A stretch of DNA of 41,401 nucleotides from an uncultured Christiangramia sp. (GTDB lineage Bacteria > Bacteroidota > Bacteroidia > Flavobacteriales > Flavobacteriaceae): contig NZ_CAJWRQ010000013.1 of the NCBI RefSeq assembly GCF_913046405.1, positions 1 to 41,401 of the forward strand, read 5' to 3'. This document shows, piece by piece, positions 1-8,342 of this stretch. Position numbers and translations under genes: made by a program. Position 1 is the stretch's first letter; each line of letters starts with the position of its first letter. The notes under the pieces are model-generated. The model ran no database searches and was not told the origin of the DNA. It worked only from the letters and a program-made list of their open reading frames with translations.

Positions 1-2269
1 TCTCGTATCTATGGAAAACATTCTCCAATGCTCTTGCCAACCACTCTGCTGCTTCATTTGTTTTGGAAAAATCCCTGCTTTTTAGTGTCAACCGTACGAG
101 ACGATAAAATGGCGGGTATTGATACTGGTAGCGATCCTCCAGTTGTTCCTCATACATCTCTTTATATGCGCCAGTTGACACCTGCTGAATGATCTGGTGG
201 TGTGGGTTGTAGCTCTGTATCAAAACCTTTCCTCTTTTTTTAGTTCTGCCCGATCTTCCTGCTACCTGCAACATCAACTGAAAACTTCGTTCATGCGCCC
301 TGAAATCTGGAAAATTAAGAAGGTTGTCTGCATTCATAATCCCAACCAGGCTCACCTTTCGAAAATCTAGTCCTTTACTAAGCATTTGAGTACCAATAAG
401 AATATCGGTTTCGTGATTTTCAAAGGCTTCGATTATCTTTTCATAAGCATATTTTCCTCGGGTAGTATCCTGGTCCATTCTACCAATACTGTGTTTTGGA
501 AAAAGCGCTTTTAGTTCAGTTTCCACCTGCTCAGTTCCAAATCCTTTTGTGGTAATCTCATTACTACCACAAGCCATACATTGGTGCTGCATTGCAATAT
601 GATAACCGCAATAATGACATCGCAACTGGTTATTATGCGAGTGATAAGTTAAACTAACGTCGCAATTTGGACATTGTGGTGAATGCCCGCAGGTATTACA
701 CTCCAGAATTGGCGAAAAACCTCTGCGATTCTGAAAAAGTATCACCTGTTCGTTTTCCTTCAGACTGGACTTAATCTCTTCAATCATTCTTTCAGAAAAA
801 TGGCCGGTCATTTTCTTTTTCTTATGCGCAGTTTTAATGTCGACCACCTCTACTTCCGGCATTAATACATCTCCAAACCTACTATGAAGTTCGACGAGAG
901 CATACTTACTATGTACAGCATTAAAATAGGATTCAACAGAAGGTGTGGCCGATCCAAGTATGATATTAGCCTGAAAAATATTGGCTAGAACCACCGCCGC
1001 ATCACGAGCGTGATATCTTGGAGCAGGATCAAATTGTTTGAAAGTAGCTTCATGTTCCTCATCTACTACAATAAGTCCAAGATCCTGAAATGGCAGGAAA
1101 ATACATGACCTTGCTCCTATTACGATTTTACCTTTATCCTTATTTTCTTTTACATGTCCATATATCTCTACCCGTTCATTTACCGAATACTTACTGTGAT
1201 ACACCAGTACTTTATCACCAAAGTAATTCTGTAACCGTTTGATCAGCTGAGTGGTTAGCGCGATCTCAGGTAATAGGTACAATGATTGTTTACCTTTTTC
1301 AAGAGCTGCTTCTATAAGCTTAATATAGATTTCCGTTTTCCCGGAAGAAGTTACACCATGCAACAAACACACATGATCTTCAGCAAAATTTTCTATGATC
1401 TCTGTAAATGCTCTTTGTTGCTCGCTGCTGAAATTTATTTCGTGGTTACTAATTTCTGAATTGAATTGAATCCTGTCTGTAGACCGGTATTCTTCAATTA
1501 ATATTTCCTTCTGAATTAATCCCTTTATCACTGCAGCAGAAACTCCGGATTCATTGGACAGTTCCTTTAATTTTAAAGCTTTTCGAGATTTTGCAGTTAA
1601 ACTGAAGTAGCTTAGCAAAGCCGCACGCTGTTTCGGCGCTTTGGATAAATCATCCAGCAGGCTATGCATTTCAGCTTCTGCTTCATACATAGGATTAAGA
1701 CTTACATAACGAACTTCCTTAGGTTTGAACTGCTCATAAATTTCCTGGTTGAGTTCTACCAGATTCTTTGCTACCAGTTTGTTTATAATAGGTAATACTT
1801 TTTTCCTGTCAAGTAACTGCTCGATCTCCTGTATCTTCATCGAAGATTGCCTTTGCAAGGCTTCAGTAACCAAATACTCATCATCGGTAAGCATTTCGTC
1901 CTCAATTTTGACTTCCGAAGAAAGTTTTACGATGCTTTCGCTTTCGAGTAAAAATGCTCCGGGCAAGGCTGCTCTCATTACATCGCCTTCGGTACATAAA
2001 TAATAGGAAGCGATCCAGTTCCAGAATTTCAACTGGTTATGAGTAAGCAGCGGAGTTTCATCTAGGATCTGGTGAATTGGTTTGGCCTCGTATACTTCTG
2101 GAGGTGTACCGTGAATTTTAGCCACGATGCCTGTATAAATCCTGTTCTTACCAAAAGGAACAGCCAATCGCATTCCTTCCTGAATGAATTCTGCCTCTTC
2201 ATTGGTGACAGCATACGTAAACCTGTTGTCCAGTGGCATGGGTAAAATAAGATCTACAAATTGTGACAT
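1..2269 (-). CDS. priA: Primosomal protein N' (replication restart helicase PriA), partial
   Basis: PriA is the 3'-to-5' DNA helicase that recognises stalled forks and reloads the replisome. The start is the ATG at 2267-2269 (MSQFVDLILPMPLDNRF) and about 756 codons are visible before the window edge, so roughly the last 60 residues of this ~815-residue family are missing. Seen: an N-terminal 3' DNA-binding domain, Walker A GVTSSGKTEIY near residue 305, the DEEH box (VVDEEHEATFK) near 404, a zinc module of paired cysteines near residues 527-575 (CNTCGHSPQCPNC ... CHYC ... CMAC) and helicase motifs through MLSKGLDF and VAGRSGR. It lies downstream of the DUF2147 gene on the same strand, but the gap contains a large inverted repeat and a possible promoter, so it is probably transcribed separately. 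Confidence is high. Confidence 0.97.
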   Translation of the reverse strand, partial: MSQFVDLILPMPLDNRFTYAVTNEEAEFIQEGMRLAVPFGKNRIYTGIVAKIHGTPPEVYEAKPIHQILDETPLLTHNQLKFWNWIASYYLCTEGDVMRAALPGAFLLESESIVKLSSEVKIEDEMLTDDEYLVTEALQRQSSMKIQEIEQLLDRKKVLPIINKLVAKNLVELNQEIYEQFKPKEVRYVSLNPMYEAEAEMHSLLDDLSKAPKQRAALLSYFSLTAKSRKALKLKELSNESGVSAAVIKGLIQKEILIEEYRSTDRIQFNSEISNHEINFSSEQQRAFTEIIENFAEDHVCLLHGVTSSGKTEIYIKLIEAALEKGKQSLYLLPEIALTTQLIKRLQNYFGDKVLVYHSKYSVNERVEIYGHVKENKDKGKIVIGARSCIFLPFQDLGLIVVDEEHEATFKQFDPAPRYHARDAAVVLANIFQANIILGSATPSVESYFNAVHSKYALVELHSRFGDVLMPEVEVVDIKTAHKKKKMTGHFSERMIEEIKSSLKENEQVILFQNRRGFSPILECNTCGHSPQCPNCDVSLTYHSHNNQLRCHYCGYHIAMQHQCMACGSNEITTKGFGTEQVETELKALFPKHSIGRMDQDTTRGKYAYEKIIEAFENHETDILIGTQMLSKGLDFRKVSLVGIMNADNLLNFPDFRAHERSFQLMLQVAGRSGRTKKRGKVLIQSYNPHHQIIQQVSTGAYKEMYEEQLEDRYQYQYPPFYRLVRLTLKSRDFSKTNEAAEWLARALENVFHRYE

Positions 2270-2293
2270 ATAAACTGAAATTGATAAAAACGA

Positions 2294-2385
2294 AAAGCTG
2301 CCTGAACAGCGACTTTTTCCAAGAAATCAAAAGTATTAAGAAACTTTAATTCTATGAAAATAAGTCTGACTTTCCAGGCAGCTTT
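2294..2385 (-). repeat. Inverted repeat with 11-bp perfect arms
   Basis: AAAGCTGCCTG at 2294-2304 is the exact reverse complement of CAGGCAGCTTT at 2375-2385, with 70 bases between the arms. It fills the gap between the end of the DUF2147 gene and the start of priA. Read on the minus strand, the second arm is followed by TTCGTTTTT, so the pair could close a large terminator hairpin for the upstream gene run. The loop also contains a TAnnTTTG promoter box for priA, which is unusual. Confidence 0.55.
2328..2335 (-). promoter_or_regulatory. Possible -7 promoter box for priA
   Basis: On the minus strand this reads TACTTTTG, a full match to the Bacteroidota -7 consensus TAnnTTTG, about 60 bases before the priA start. 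No TTTG -33 partner is found at about 19 bases upstream, so the call rests on one box. Confidence 0.35.
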
Positions 2386-2399
2386 ATGCTTGTAGTTTA

Positions 2400-2825
2400 T
2401 TATTCGGCTCTTTGCCAGGTTCTGGTTTGGTAGAATAAAGCGATATATCCACGAATATTCAACACATCCGGTTCCTCTTCATCGATCCAGATCTTACAGC
2501 GGTATTCCTTACCAGTTTTTGGGTCTACAATGGTTCCGTCACTGTATTCTTCGCCGTCCTTCACCAGGCCCTGCATAATTTCCATTCCTTCAACCGGTTT
2601 ATTCTTAAGATCACCCTCGCATTCTGTGCAGAGTCTATCCCTGTCTTCCTCGCGCATAATTCGATCTACTTTTCCGTAGATCTTACCATCTTTCTCATAA
2701 ACCTCGATAATACTATTTACCACACCTTCTTCGTTTCTATTCTCCCATTTCCCCAGAACATCCTGTGCGCGAAGATTATGAGTGAATAGTGGAAGAATTA
2801 AGAGAACTAATAAAAACTTCCCCAT
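2400..2825 (-). CDS. DUF2147 family secreted protein
   Basis: This 141-residue protein starts with a signal peptide (hydrophobic residues 3-15, likely cleavage after LRAQ at about residue 21). The mature part resembles DUF2147 proteins: an opening DVLGKWEN strand, a central VYEKDGKIYGKV strand, a CxxC-like pair in RLCTECEGD, the GTIVDPKTGKEYRCKI stretch and a closing IRGYIALFYQTRTW. The family is widespread in Bacteroidota and Proteobacteria, is probably periplasmic and has no established reaction. The gene sits one base after the chalcone-isomerase-like gene, so the two are almost certainly co-transcribed. Confidence 0.85.
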   Translation of the reverse strand: MGKFLLVLLILPLFTHNLRAQDVLGKWENRNEEGVVNSIIEVYEKDGKIYGKVDRIMREEDRDRLCTECEGDLKNKPVEGMEIMQGLVKDGEEYSDGTIVDPKTGKEYRCKIWIDEEEPDVLNIRGYIALFYQTRTWQRAE

Positions 2826-2826
2826 A

Positions 2827-3387
2827 TTATTTACCTAACATGGCATCTTTTAGATCATCATCTGCCGGGTTTTTCGACAACCAGATTCCAAACAAAGCTT
2901 TCTTAAATTCCATTCCAGCAATAGTACCTAGTTCTTTATCGTTCTTGTATGCTGTCACACCAGTTCCTGGAAGATAAACAATGTCAAAAACATCATTCTT
3001 AGTGATTTCTTCCATAAAGAAACCTTTGAATTTTTTGATCTCTGCAGCAAGTGGTTTAGTGTTTCCATTCATAGAACTTTCAAAACCATCATTCACAGCA
3101 TCCACCATCTTATCGCTACTAATTAGTTTGCTTACGATATGTAATTTAATGCTCATTGGCTTGTCTGAAGACATAATAGCATCAGCACTGGAAGATTTTT
3201 CAGAAAGATAGAGTCCGCCTGCGTAAAGGTCGATCCATAATTTCTCTCTGACTCCTGCTCCATTGAGCTGAAGGGTTTTCCCTTGGAATATTTCAGAATT
3301 TGGAAGTTTTACACCACCAACTTCTGTTTGAGCTGAAGTTAAGCCGAAGCTCATCATTGCAATAAATAAAACTGCTAGTTTTTTCAT
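2827..3387 (-). CDS. Chalcone isomerase-like secreted protein
   Basis: A 186-residue protein with an N-terminal signal peptide ending near TSAQ (residue 20). The rest fits the bacterial chalcone-isomerase-like fold: GVKLPNSEIFQGKTLQLNGAGVREK, then WIDLYAGGLYL, and a C-terminal GTIAGMEFKKALFGIWL helix. In bacteria this family is periplasmic and is not thought to act on plant chalcones; a fatty-acid or small-ligand binding role is suggested by the fold, not by this sequence. It follows the BrkB-like gene by 26 bases and precedes the DUF2147 gene. No separate promoter is visible. Confidence 0.85.
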   Translation of the reverse strand: MKKLAVLFIAMMSFGLTSAQTEVGGVKLPNSEIFQGKTLQLNGAGVREKLWIDLYAGGLYLSEKSSSADAIMSSDKPMSIKLHIVSKLISSDKMVDAVNDGFESSMNGNTKPLAAEIKKFKGFFMEEITKNDVFDIVYLPGTGVTAYKNDKELGTIAGMEFKKALFGIWLSKNPADDDLKDAMLGK

Positions 3388-3413
3388 GTTTGTAAGTTTA
3401 GTTTGGTTTAAAG

Positions 3414-4337
3414 TTATTTAAAATTCCTTTTCAATTTGATCAATGAAGCATTTAGTTCAAAACCAAGTAATAAAAGGTTGGAATTGAGCCATATATAAAA
3501 CATAAGGATCAATAAAGCTCCAATAGAACCATATAATTCATTATAATTTGAAAAATTCGTAATGTATAAACTGAATAAAAAGGTAGCAATAATAATAAGA
3601 ATGGTAGTAAAGGTTGCTCCTACAGAAAAGAATTTTGCCTTCCTTGCTTCCTTGGTCCCAAAGTAATAGAGTATCGCCACAGATGTATAAATTAGAATAA
3701 CAAATCCAATGTATTTTAATAGATGTGCTCCAGTTCCTTCTTTACTAACCAATCCCAGATCTGTTAGATCGGCGATAGCATAAGTTGTATATACAGCACC
3801 TATAACTGATATAAGCAACAACAATGCCAATATAAGTGCAACCCCCAATGCAACAGCATATTGCCGGGGAATTGACCGGTTTTTATTGGTATGATAACTA
3901 AATTCAAAGCCTGTGAAAATTGCGTTTACACCGTTGGTCATTAAAAATACTGAAAGTATAAATGCTACAGATAATAGACCTCCCCTTGGTGTACTTGCTA
4001 TATCCTCGAAAATAGTTCCGAAGAAATCTGAAGTTTCAGGAGGCAATAGAGAATCCATAAATACCAGAAATTCTATCTGGAAATCATCAATGAAAGTAAT
4101 GTAAGGGATCAAATTCAGCACAAATAGCAGGAACGGAAAGATTGCCATAAAAAAGCTGAATGCAATGCTACTTGCCCGGGTAGAAAAAGTTCCTTTTACG
4201 ATCCCTCCCCAATAAATGATCCATAAATTATAAAGCGTTAATCCATCCAGGCCGGGTAAAACAACCCCTTTCGACCAACGTTTCCACCAGTCAGAAAGAT
4301 CCTTTAATTTGGAGTTAAACGCTTTTTTTGGTGCCAT
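3414..4337 (-). CDS. YihY/BrkB family inner-membrane protein
   Basis: A 307-residue polytopic membrane protein of the YihY/virulence factor BrkB family. The signature region STRASSIAFSFFMAIFPFLLF (about residues 54-74) carries the first membrane helix, and at least five further helices follow, including one in GGLLSVAFILSVFLMTNGVN and one near the C-terminus with the IGALLILMFYIWLNSNLLLLG motif typical of the family. The molecular function is not settled; the old ribonuclease BN label for this family was wrong. It starts two bases after the nadC stop, so it is in the nadC transcription unit. Confidence 0.92.
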   Translation of the reverse strand: MAPKKAFNSKLKDLSDWWKRWSKGVVLPGLDGLTLYNLWIIYWGGIVKGTFSTRASSIAFSFFMAIFPFLLFVLNLIPYITFIDDFQIEFLVFMDSLLPPETSDFFGTIFEDIASTPRGGLLSVAFILSVFLMTNGVNAIFTGFEFSYHTNKNRSIPRQYAVALGVALILALLLLISVIGAVYTTYAIADLTDLGLVSKEGTGAHLLKYIGFVILIYTSVAILYYFGTKEARKAKFFSVGATFTTILIIIATFLFSLYITNFSNYNELYGSIGALLILMFYIWLNSNLLLLGFELNASLIKLKRNFK

Positions 4338-4339
4338 TA

Positions 4340-5197
4340 TTAAACGGCTTTTAAACTCAGATCTAAATTGTACACAGAATGCGTCAACGCACCACTACTT
4401 ATATAATCCACTCCGCATTCTGCATAAGAACGCGCAGTTTCCAGGGTGATACCTCCACTACTCTCTGTTAAACATTTTCCATTTATTAGATCCACAGCTT
4501 TCCTAGTGTCCTCATAATTGAAATTATCTATGAGTATACGATAGATTCCATCTGACTTTAATATCTCCCTGATCTCATTCATGTTTCTTGCCTCGACGAT
4601 GATCTTGAGGTCGAGATCCTTATTTGAAAGATATTCTTTTGTTTTATCTATTGCCCTAGTAATACCTCCGGCAAAATCTATATGATTATCCTTTAACATG
4701 ACCATATCGTAGAGCGCAAATCTATGATTTTCGCCACCACCAATCTTAACGGCCCATTTCTCCAGAGCTCGGATACCCGGTGTAGTTTTACGTGTATCCA
4801 GGATCTTAGTTCCAGTGCCTTCTAACTTTTCCACAAAAGTTGCGGTTTTAGTTGCAATTGCACTCATTCGCTGCATAGCATTTAAAACAAGTCGTTCTGC
4901 TTTAAGAATAGATTGCGAAGAACCTTCTACGTAAAAAGCAATGTCTCCCTTCGATATCCTTTGTCCGTCTCGAATTTTAAGATCGATAGATAATTCTGGA
5001 TCTACGTGATGAAACACCTTTTCTGCAAATTTTACTCCTGCGATAAGACCCTGATCCTTTACAAGCAGTTTTGCTTTGCCTTTTGCAGACTTCGGAATAC
5101 AAGCGAGAGAACTATGGTCTCCGTCACCAACATCCTCACGAATGGCATTTTCTATAATTAAATCTATTTCTTTTTCGAATTGTTCCGGTGAGATCAT
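4340..5197 (-). CDS. nadC: Nicotinate-nucleotide pyrophosphorylase (carboxylating)
   Basis: NadC converts quinolinate and PRPP to nicotinate mononucleotide, CO2 and pyrophosphate in de novo NAD synthesis. The 285-residue length is normal. Visible signature: RKTTPGIRALEKWAV, then GGGENHRFALYDMVMLKDNH, and the C-terminal TGGI-equivalent SSGGITLETARSYAECGVDYISSGALTH, where the phosphate-binding loops lie. It is the first gene of a minus-strand run (nadC, brkB-like, chalcone-isomerase-like, DUF2147) and is divergent from rlmH across 51 bases. No nadA or nadB is seen in the window. Confidence 0.96.
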   Translation of the reverse strand: MISPEQFEKEIDLIIENAIREDVGDGDHSSLACIPKSAKGKAKLLVKDQGLIAGVKFAEKVFHHVDPELSIDLKIRDGQRISKGDIAFYVEGSSQSILKAERLVLNAMQRMSAIATKTATFVEKLEGTGTKILDTRKTTPGIRALEKWAVKIGGGENHRFALYDMVMLKDNHIDFAGGITRAIDKTKEYLSNKDLDLKIIVEARNMNEIREILKSDGIYRILIDNFNYEDTRKAVDLINGKCLTESSGGITLETARSYAECGVDYISSGALTHSVYNLDLSLKAV

Positions 5198-5207
5198 TTT
5201 CTCTGCT

Positions 5208-5215
5208 TATTTTTG
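5208..5215 (+). promoter_or_regulatory. Possible -7 promoter box for rlmH-rdgB
   Basis: TATTTTTG matches TAnnTTTG 33 bases before the rlmH start, in the short divergent gap with nadC. The nearest TTG upstream is 25 bases away, longer than the usual 19, so only the -7 box supports this. Confidence 0.4.
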
Positions 5216-5248
5216 TAAATGTAGTAAAGTCTGTACTAAAATCACGGG

Positions 5249-5722
5249 ATGACCATAAAATTAGTGTGTGTCGGGAAAACCGATAAACGGGAGCTAGAAT
5301 ATCTTGTAAACATTTATTCTGAAAGACTTCAGCATTATATCAAATTTGAAATGGAAGTAATCCCGGACCTTAAAAAAACTAAGAATCTCGATGAAAATCG
5401 GCAGAAAACCAAAGAAGGTGATCTTATATTGAGCGGAACTCAGAATTCAGATTTTATGGTATTGCTGGATGAGAACGGTAAGCAGTATGATTCCATTGCA
5501 TTTTCAGAATATATTCAGAAAAGAATGAACACGGGATTGAAGCGATTGATTTTTGTAATAGGCGGCCCATACGGGTTTTCTGATGCCATCTATACAAGAG
5601 CGAACGGAAAAATATCTCTTTCCAAAATGACTTTTTCTCATCAAATGGTGCGCTTATTCGCTACTGAACAATTGTACCGCGCCTTTACTATACTAAAGAA
5701 CGAACCTTACCATCATAGATAA
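5249..5722 (+). CDS. rlmH: 23S rRNA (pseudouridine1915-N3)-methyltransferase RlmH
   Basis: RlmH is a SPOUT (knotted) methyltransferase that methylates pseudouridine 1915 in helix 69 of 23S rRNA on assembled ribosomes. The 157-residue length is typical. Diagnostic stretches are MTIKLVCVGKT at the N-terminus, LLDENGKQYDS, the knot segment FVIGGPYGFS and the C-terminal LSKMTFSHQMVRLFATEQLYRAF followed by the NEPYHHR tail that is almost invariant in the family. The stop codon overlaps the rdgB start by one base (TAATG), indicating translational coupling. Confidence 0.97.
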   Translation: MTIKLVCVGKTDKRELEYLVNIYSERLQHYIKFEMEVIPDLKKTKNLDENRQKTKEGDLILSGTQNSDFMVLLDENGKQYDSIAFSEYIQKRMNTGLKRLIFVIGGPYGFSDAIYTRANGKISLSKMTFSHQMVRLFATEQLYRAFTILKNEPYHHR

Positions 5723-6303
5723 TGAATTCTATCAAATTAGTTTTTGCAACACATAATAAAAATAAGTTCAGGGAAATCCAGGCTTTAGTTCCAGATCATA
5801 TTAAATTACTAAGTCTGCAGGAGATTGGATGTAATGAAGATATTGAAGAAACCGGTGATACAATCGACGCCAATGCCATCATAAAAGCAGAATATGTAAG
5901 AACTCGATATGGTTATGACTGCTTTGCTGATGATACCGGATTGGAAGTTGAATCCCTGGCGGGAGCTCCAGGCGTTTACTCTGCCAGATATGCTGGCGAA
6001 ATTAAAGATGATAGCGCAAATCGCAGAAAGCTATTGAATCAGCTCGAGGAGCGTGATGATCGCACTGCAAGATTGAAGACTGTGATCGCATTAAATTTAA
6101 AAGAGAACGAAAATCTTTTTACAGGGATTTGTGAGGGTTCGATCACTAGGGAAGAACGTGGAGAAAATGGTTTTGGATATGACCCTATTTTTCAACCCAA
6201 GGGATTTGATAAAACCTTTGCCGAGATGAATCTGGAAGAAAAATCGGAAATTAGCCATCGTGCAAAAGCTTTCAAAGAGCTCATAGACTACCTATCTATT
6301 TAA
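5722..6303 (+). CDS. rdgB: RdgB/HAM1 non-canonical purine NTP pyrophosphatase
   Basis: The enzyme hydrolyses dITP, ITP and XTP to monophosphates, keeping deaminated purines out of nucleic acids. The 193-residue protein carries the family motifs: FATHNKNKFREIQAL at the N-terminus for substrate binding, FADDTGLEVESLAGAPGVYSARYAG with the catalytic and metal-binding Asp residues, GENGFGYDPIF and SHRAKAF near the C-terminus. The ATG overlaps the rlmH stop. No terminator is visible after the stop; the next gene has its own promoter and leader. Confidence 0.96.
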   Translation: MNSIKLVFATHNKNKFREIQALVPDHIKLLSLQEIGCNEDIEETGDTIDANAIIKAEYVRTRYGYDCFADDTGLEVESLAGAPGVYSARYAGEIKDDSANRRKLLNQLEERDDRTARLKTVIALNLKENENLFTGICEGSITREERGENGFGYDPIFQPKGFDKTFAEMNLEEKSEISHRAKAFKELIDYLSI

Positions 6304-6337
6304 TATTCAGATATTTAAATAAATTACTATAAATTAG

Positions 6338-6364
6338 TTTGCTTCAGATTTAAACGTATCTTTG
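6338..6364 (+). promoter_or_regulatory. Promoter of the DEAD-box helicase gene
   Basis: TTTG at 6338-6341 and TATCTTTG at 6357-6364 match the Bacteroidota -33 and -7 elements. The spacing is 15 bases, shorter than the 19 seen at three other promoters in this window. A start near 6371 would give a leader of roughly 105 bases. Confidence 0.55.
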
Positions 6365-6375
6365 CGGCTTGAAAT

Positions 6376-6466
6376 TCCTCAGGGTGAGGATGTGTTACTG
6401 GAAGTTTAGGTTTAAGTATGTCGATTCGCTTCTTATGTAACACTTACATACGATAATCGAATACTT
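6376..6466 (+). promoter_or_regulatory. Structured 5' leader of the DEAD-box helicase mRNA
   Basis: The leader contains a 6-bp hairpin (TCCTCA 6376-6381 with TGAGGA 6385-6390), an outer stem (AAGTATGTCGATT 6414-6426 with AATCGAATACTT 6455-6466, one bulged base) and an inner perfect 7-bp hairpin (TATGTAA 6434-6440 with TTACATA 6444-6450). A further perfect pair, GTGTTAC 6392-6398 with GTAACAC 6437-6443, uses bases of the inner hairpin, so the two cannot form together. The structure ends 10 bases before the start codon. A temperature- or helicase-sensitive switch is an inference. Confidence 0.5.
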
Positions 6467-6476
6467 ACAAAAAAGA

Positions 6477-8267
6477 ATGAACGCATTCCAAGCACTTGGA
6501 CTGGACGCAGATTTGCTACAGGCCATAAACGACATGGGTTTCGAAACCCCAAGTGAAGTACAGGAAAAATCAATTCCTATTCTTCTATCCCAGGAAACCG
6601 ACCTGGTTTCTCTGGCACAAACAGGAACAGGGAAAACCGCAGCTTTTGGTTTTCCACTTATCCAGAAAATAGATTCGAATTCTAAAAAAACTCAGGCTTT
6701 AATTTTATCGCCAACTCGTGAACTGTGTTTACAGATCACCAATGAGTTAAAGAACTACAGTAAATACAAAAGATCTCTAAATGTGGTTGCCGTTTACGGT
6801 GGCGCTAGTATTACAGATCAGGCAAGAGCGATTGAAAGAGGAGCTCAGATCATAGTTGCAACTCCAGGGAGAATGCAGGATATGATTAGAAGAAATCTTG
6901 CAGATATCTCTTCTATTAACTATTGTGTTCTTGATGAAGCAGATGAGATGCTGAACATGGGATTCTATGAAGACATCAAAAGCATTCTTTCACACACTCC
7001 AAAACACAAAAAGACATGGTTGTTTTCAGCTACCATGCCTAAGGAAGTTGCCAAGATCGCTAAGAAGTTCATGACAGATCCTGTTGAGATCACGGTAGGA
7101 TCAAAAAACATGGGTACATCTAACGTGACTCACGAATACTACCTGGTAAATCACAGAAACAGATATGATGCTTTAAAAAGGCTGGCAGATGCTAATCCTG
7201 ATATCTTCTCTGTAATTTTCTGTAGAACAAAAAGAGATACTCAAAAGGTTGCGGAAAAGCTGATAGAAGATGGTTATAACGCTGCTGCGTTGCATGGTGA
7301 TCTTAGCCAGAACCAACGTGACCTGGTAATGAAGAGTTTTAGAAGCAGACAAATCCAAATGCTGGTAGCTACAGATGTTGCTGCTCGTGGAATTGATGTA
7401 GATGATATCACTCACGTAATCAACTACCAGTTGCCAGATGAAATAGAAACCTATACTCACCGTAGCGGTAGAACAGGTAGAGCTGGTAAGAGCGGTGTAT
7501 CTATGGTGATCATTTCCAAAAGTGAGGTTCGTAAGATCCGTACTATTGAAAAGATCATTCAGCAGAAATTTGAAGAAAAGCAAATTCCTGATGGAAAAGA
7601 GATCTGTAAGATCCAGTTATTCCATCTAGCGAATGATATAAAGAAAACGGAGATCAATCATGATATTGATCCTTATCTTCCTAATATCAATGAGGCTCTG
7701 GAAGATTTCACTAAAGAAGAATTGATCAAAAAATTCTTTTCGGTTGAATTTACTCGTTTCTTTAACTATTACGAGAAAGCTCCAGATCTTACTGCAGAAT
7801 CTGCAGGAGGTAGACCAGAAGTTTCAGAAGGAAATACAAGGTATTTCATAAATGTTGGTTCAAAAGATGGTTATGACTGGAAGAGTCTTAAAGACTTCCT
7901 TACAGGCGAACTAAACCTTGATAGGGACGATATCTTTAAAGTAGACTGTAAAGCAAGTTTTTCTTTCTTTAATACAGACGAGAAGCACGCTGATCTAATA
8001 CTTAAAACATTTACAGAATACCAGCAAAATGGTAGATATGTGAATGTGGAAATCACTAAAGACCAGAAGTCTGATAGCGGCGGTGGTCGTAAAAGAGAAC
8101 GTGGCGGTGGCGGCGGTCGTAAAGGCGGCGGAAAAAGCTTTAACGATAAAGGAAGCTTCAGAAAAAGACGTAGCGGTTCAGATCGAGGAGATAAAAAAGG
8201 TAACCGGAAAGGAAGCCGAAACAAAAATGTCGAGAGTTCTATAAAAAGAAGAAGATCGAAAGCGTAA
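6477..8267 (+). CDS. DEAD-box ATP-dependent RNA helicase (DeaD/CsdA-like)
   Basis: A 596-residue cytoplasmic RNA helicase for RNA remodelling, probably in ribosome assembly and cold adaptation. Seen in order: a Q motif (FETPSEVQEKSIP), Walker A AQTGTGKT near residues 47-54, PTRELCLQI, the VLDEADEML box near 151-159, SATMP, and the second RecA domain ending in HRSGRTGRAGKSG. A DbpA-type RNA-binding domain follows (about 440-520, RYFINVGSKDGYDWKSLKDFL). The last 70 residues are Gly/Arg/Lys-rich and probably disordered. The gene has its own promoter and a long structured leader, and ends at a strong terminator, so it is monocistronic. Confidence 0.96.
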   Translation: MNAFQALGLDADLLQAINDMGFETPSEVQEKSIPILLSQETDLVSLAQTGTGKTAAFGFPLIQKIDSNSKKTQALILSPTRELCLQITNELKNYSKYKRSLNVVAVYGGASITDQARAIERGAQIIVATPGRMQDMIRRNLADISSINYCVLDEADEMLNMGFYEDIKSILSHTPKHKKTWLFSATMPKEVAKIAKKFMTDPVEITVGSKNMGTSNVTHEYYLVNHRNRYDALKRLADANPDIFSVIFCRTKRDTQKVAEKLIEDGYNAAALHGDLSQNQRDLVMKSFRSRQIQMLVATDVAARGIDVDDITHVINYQLPDEIETYTHRSGRTGRAGKSGVSMVIISKSEVRKIRTIEKIIQQKFEEKQIPDGKEICKIQLFHLANDIKKTEINHDIDPYLPNINEALEDFTKEELIKKFFSVEFTRFFNYYEKAPDLTAESAGGRPEVSEGNTRYFINVGSKDGYDWKSLKDFLTGELNLDRDDIFKVDCKASFSFFNTDEKHADLILKTFTEYQQNGRYVNVEITKDQKSDSGGGRKRERGGGGGRKGGGKSFNDKGSFRKRRSGSDRGDKKGNRKGSRNKNVESSIKRRRSKA

Positions 8268-8275
8268 AATAAAAG

Positions 8276-8310
8276 GTGCCAAACTTAAACTAAGTTTGGC
8301 ACTGTTTTTT
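8276..8310 (+). terminator. Rho-independent terminator after the DEAD-box helicase
   Basis: GTGCCAAACTTA (8276-8287) pairs perfectly with TAAGTTTGGCAC (8291-8302) around a 3-base loop, and is followed by TGTTTTTT. It starts 9 bases after the helicase stop codon. Confidence 0.9.
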
Positions 8311-8342
8311 ATGAAGATTTTCTATTTTTAGGCTCGATTGCT

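Noticed and set aside
1749-2003. Plus-strand open frame inside priA
   Set aside because: It is the complement of a conserved priA segment, serine-rich in a way typical of shadow frames.
7173-7583. Minus-strand open frame inside the DEAD-box helicase gene
   Set aside because: It is antisense to the conserved helicase domain and its translation has no family features.
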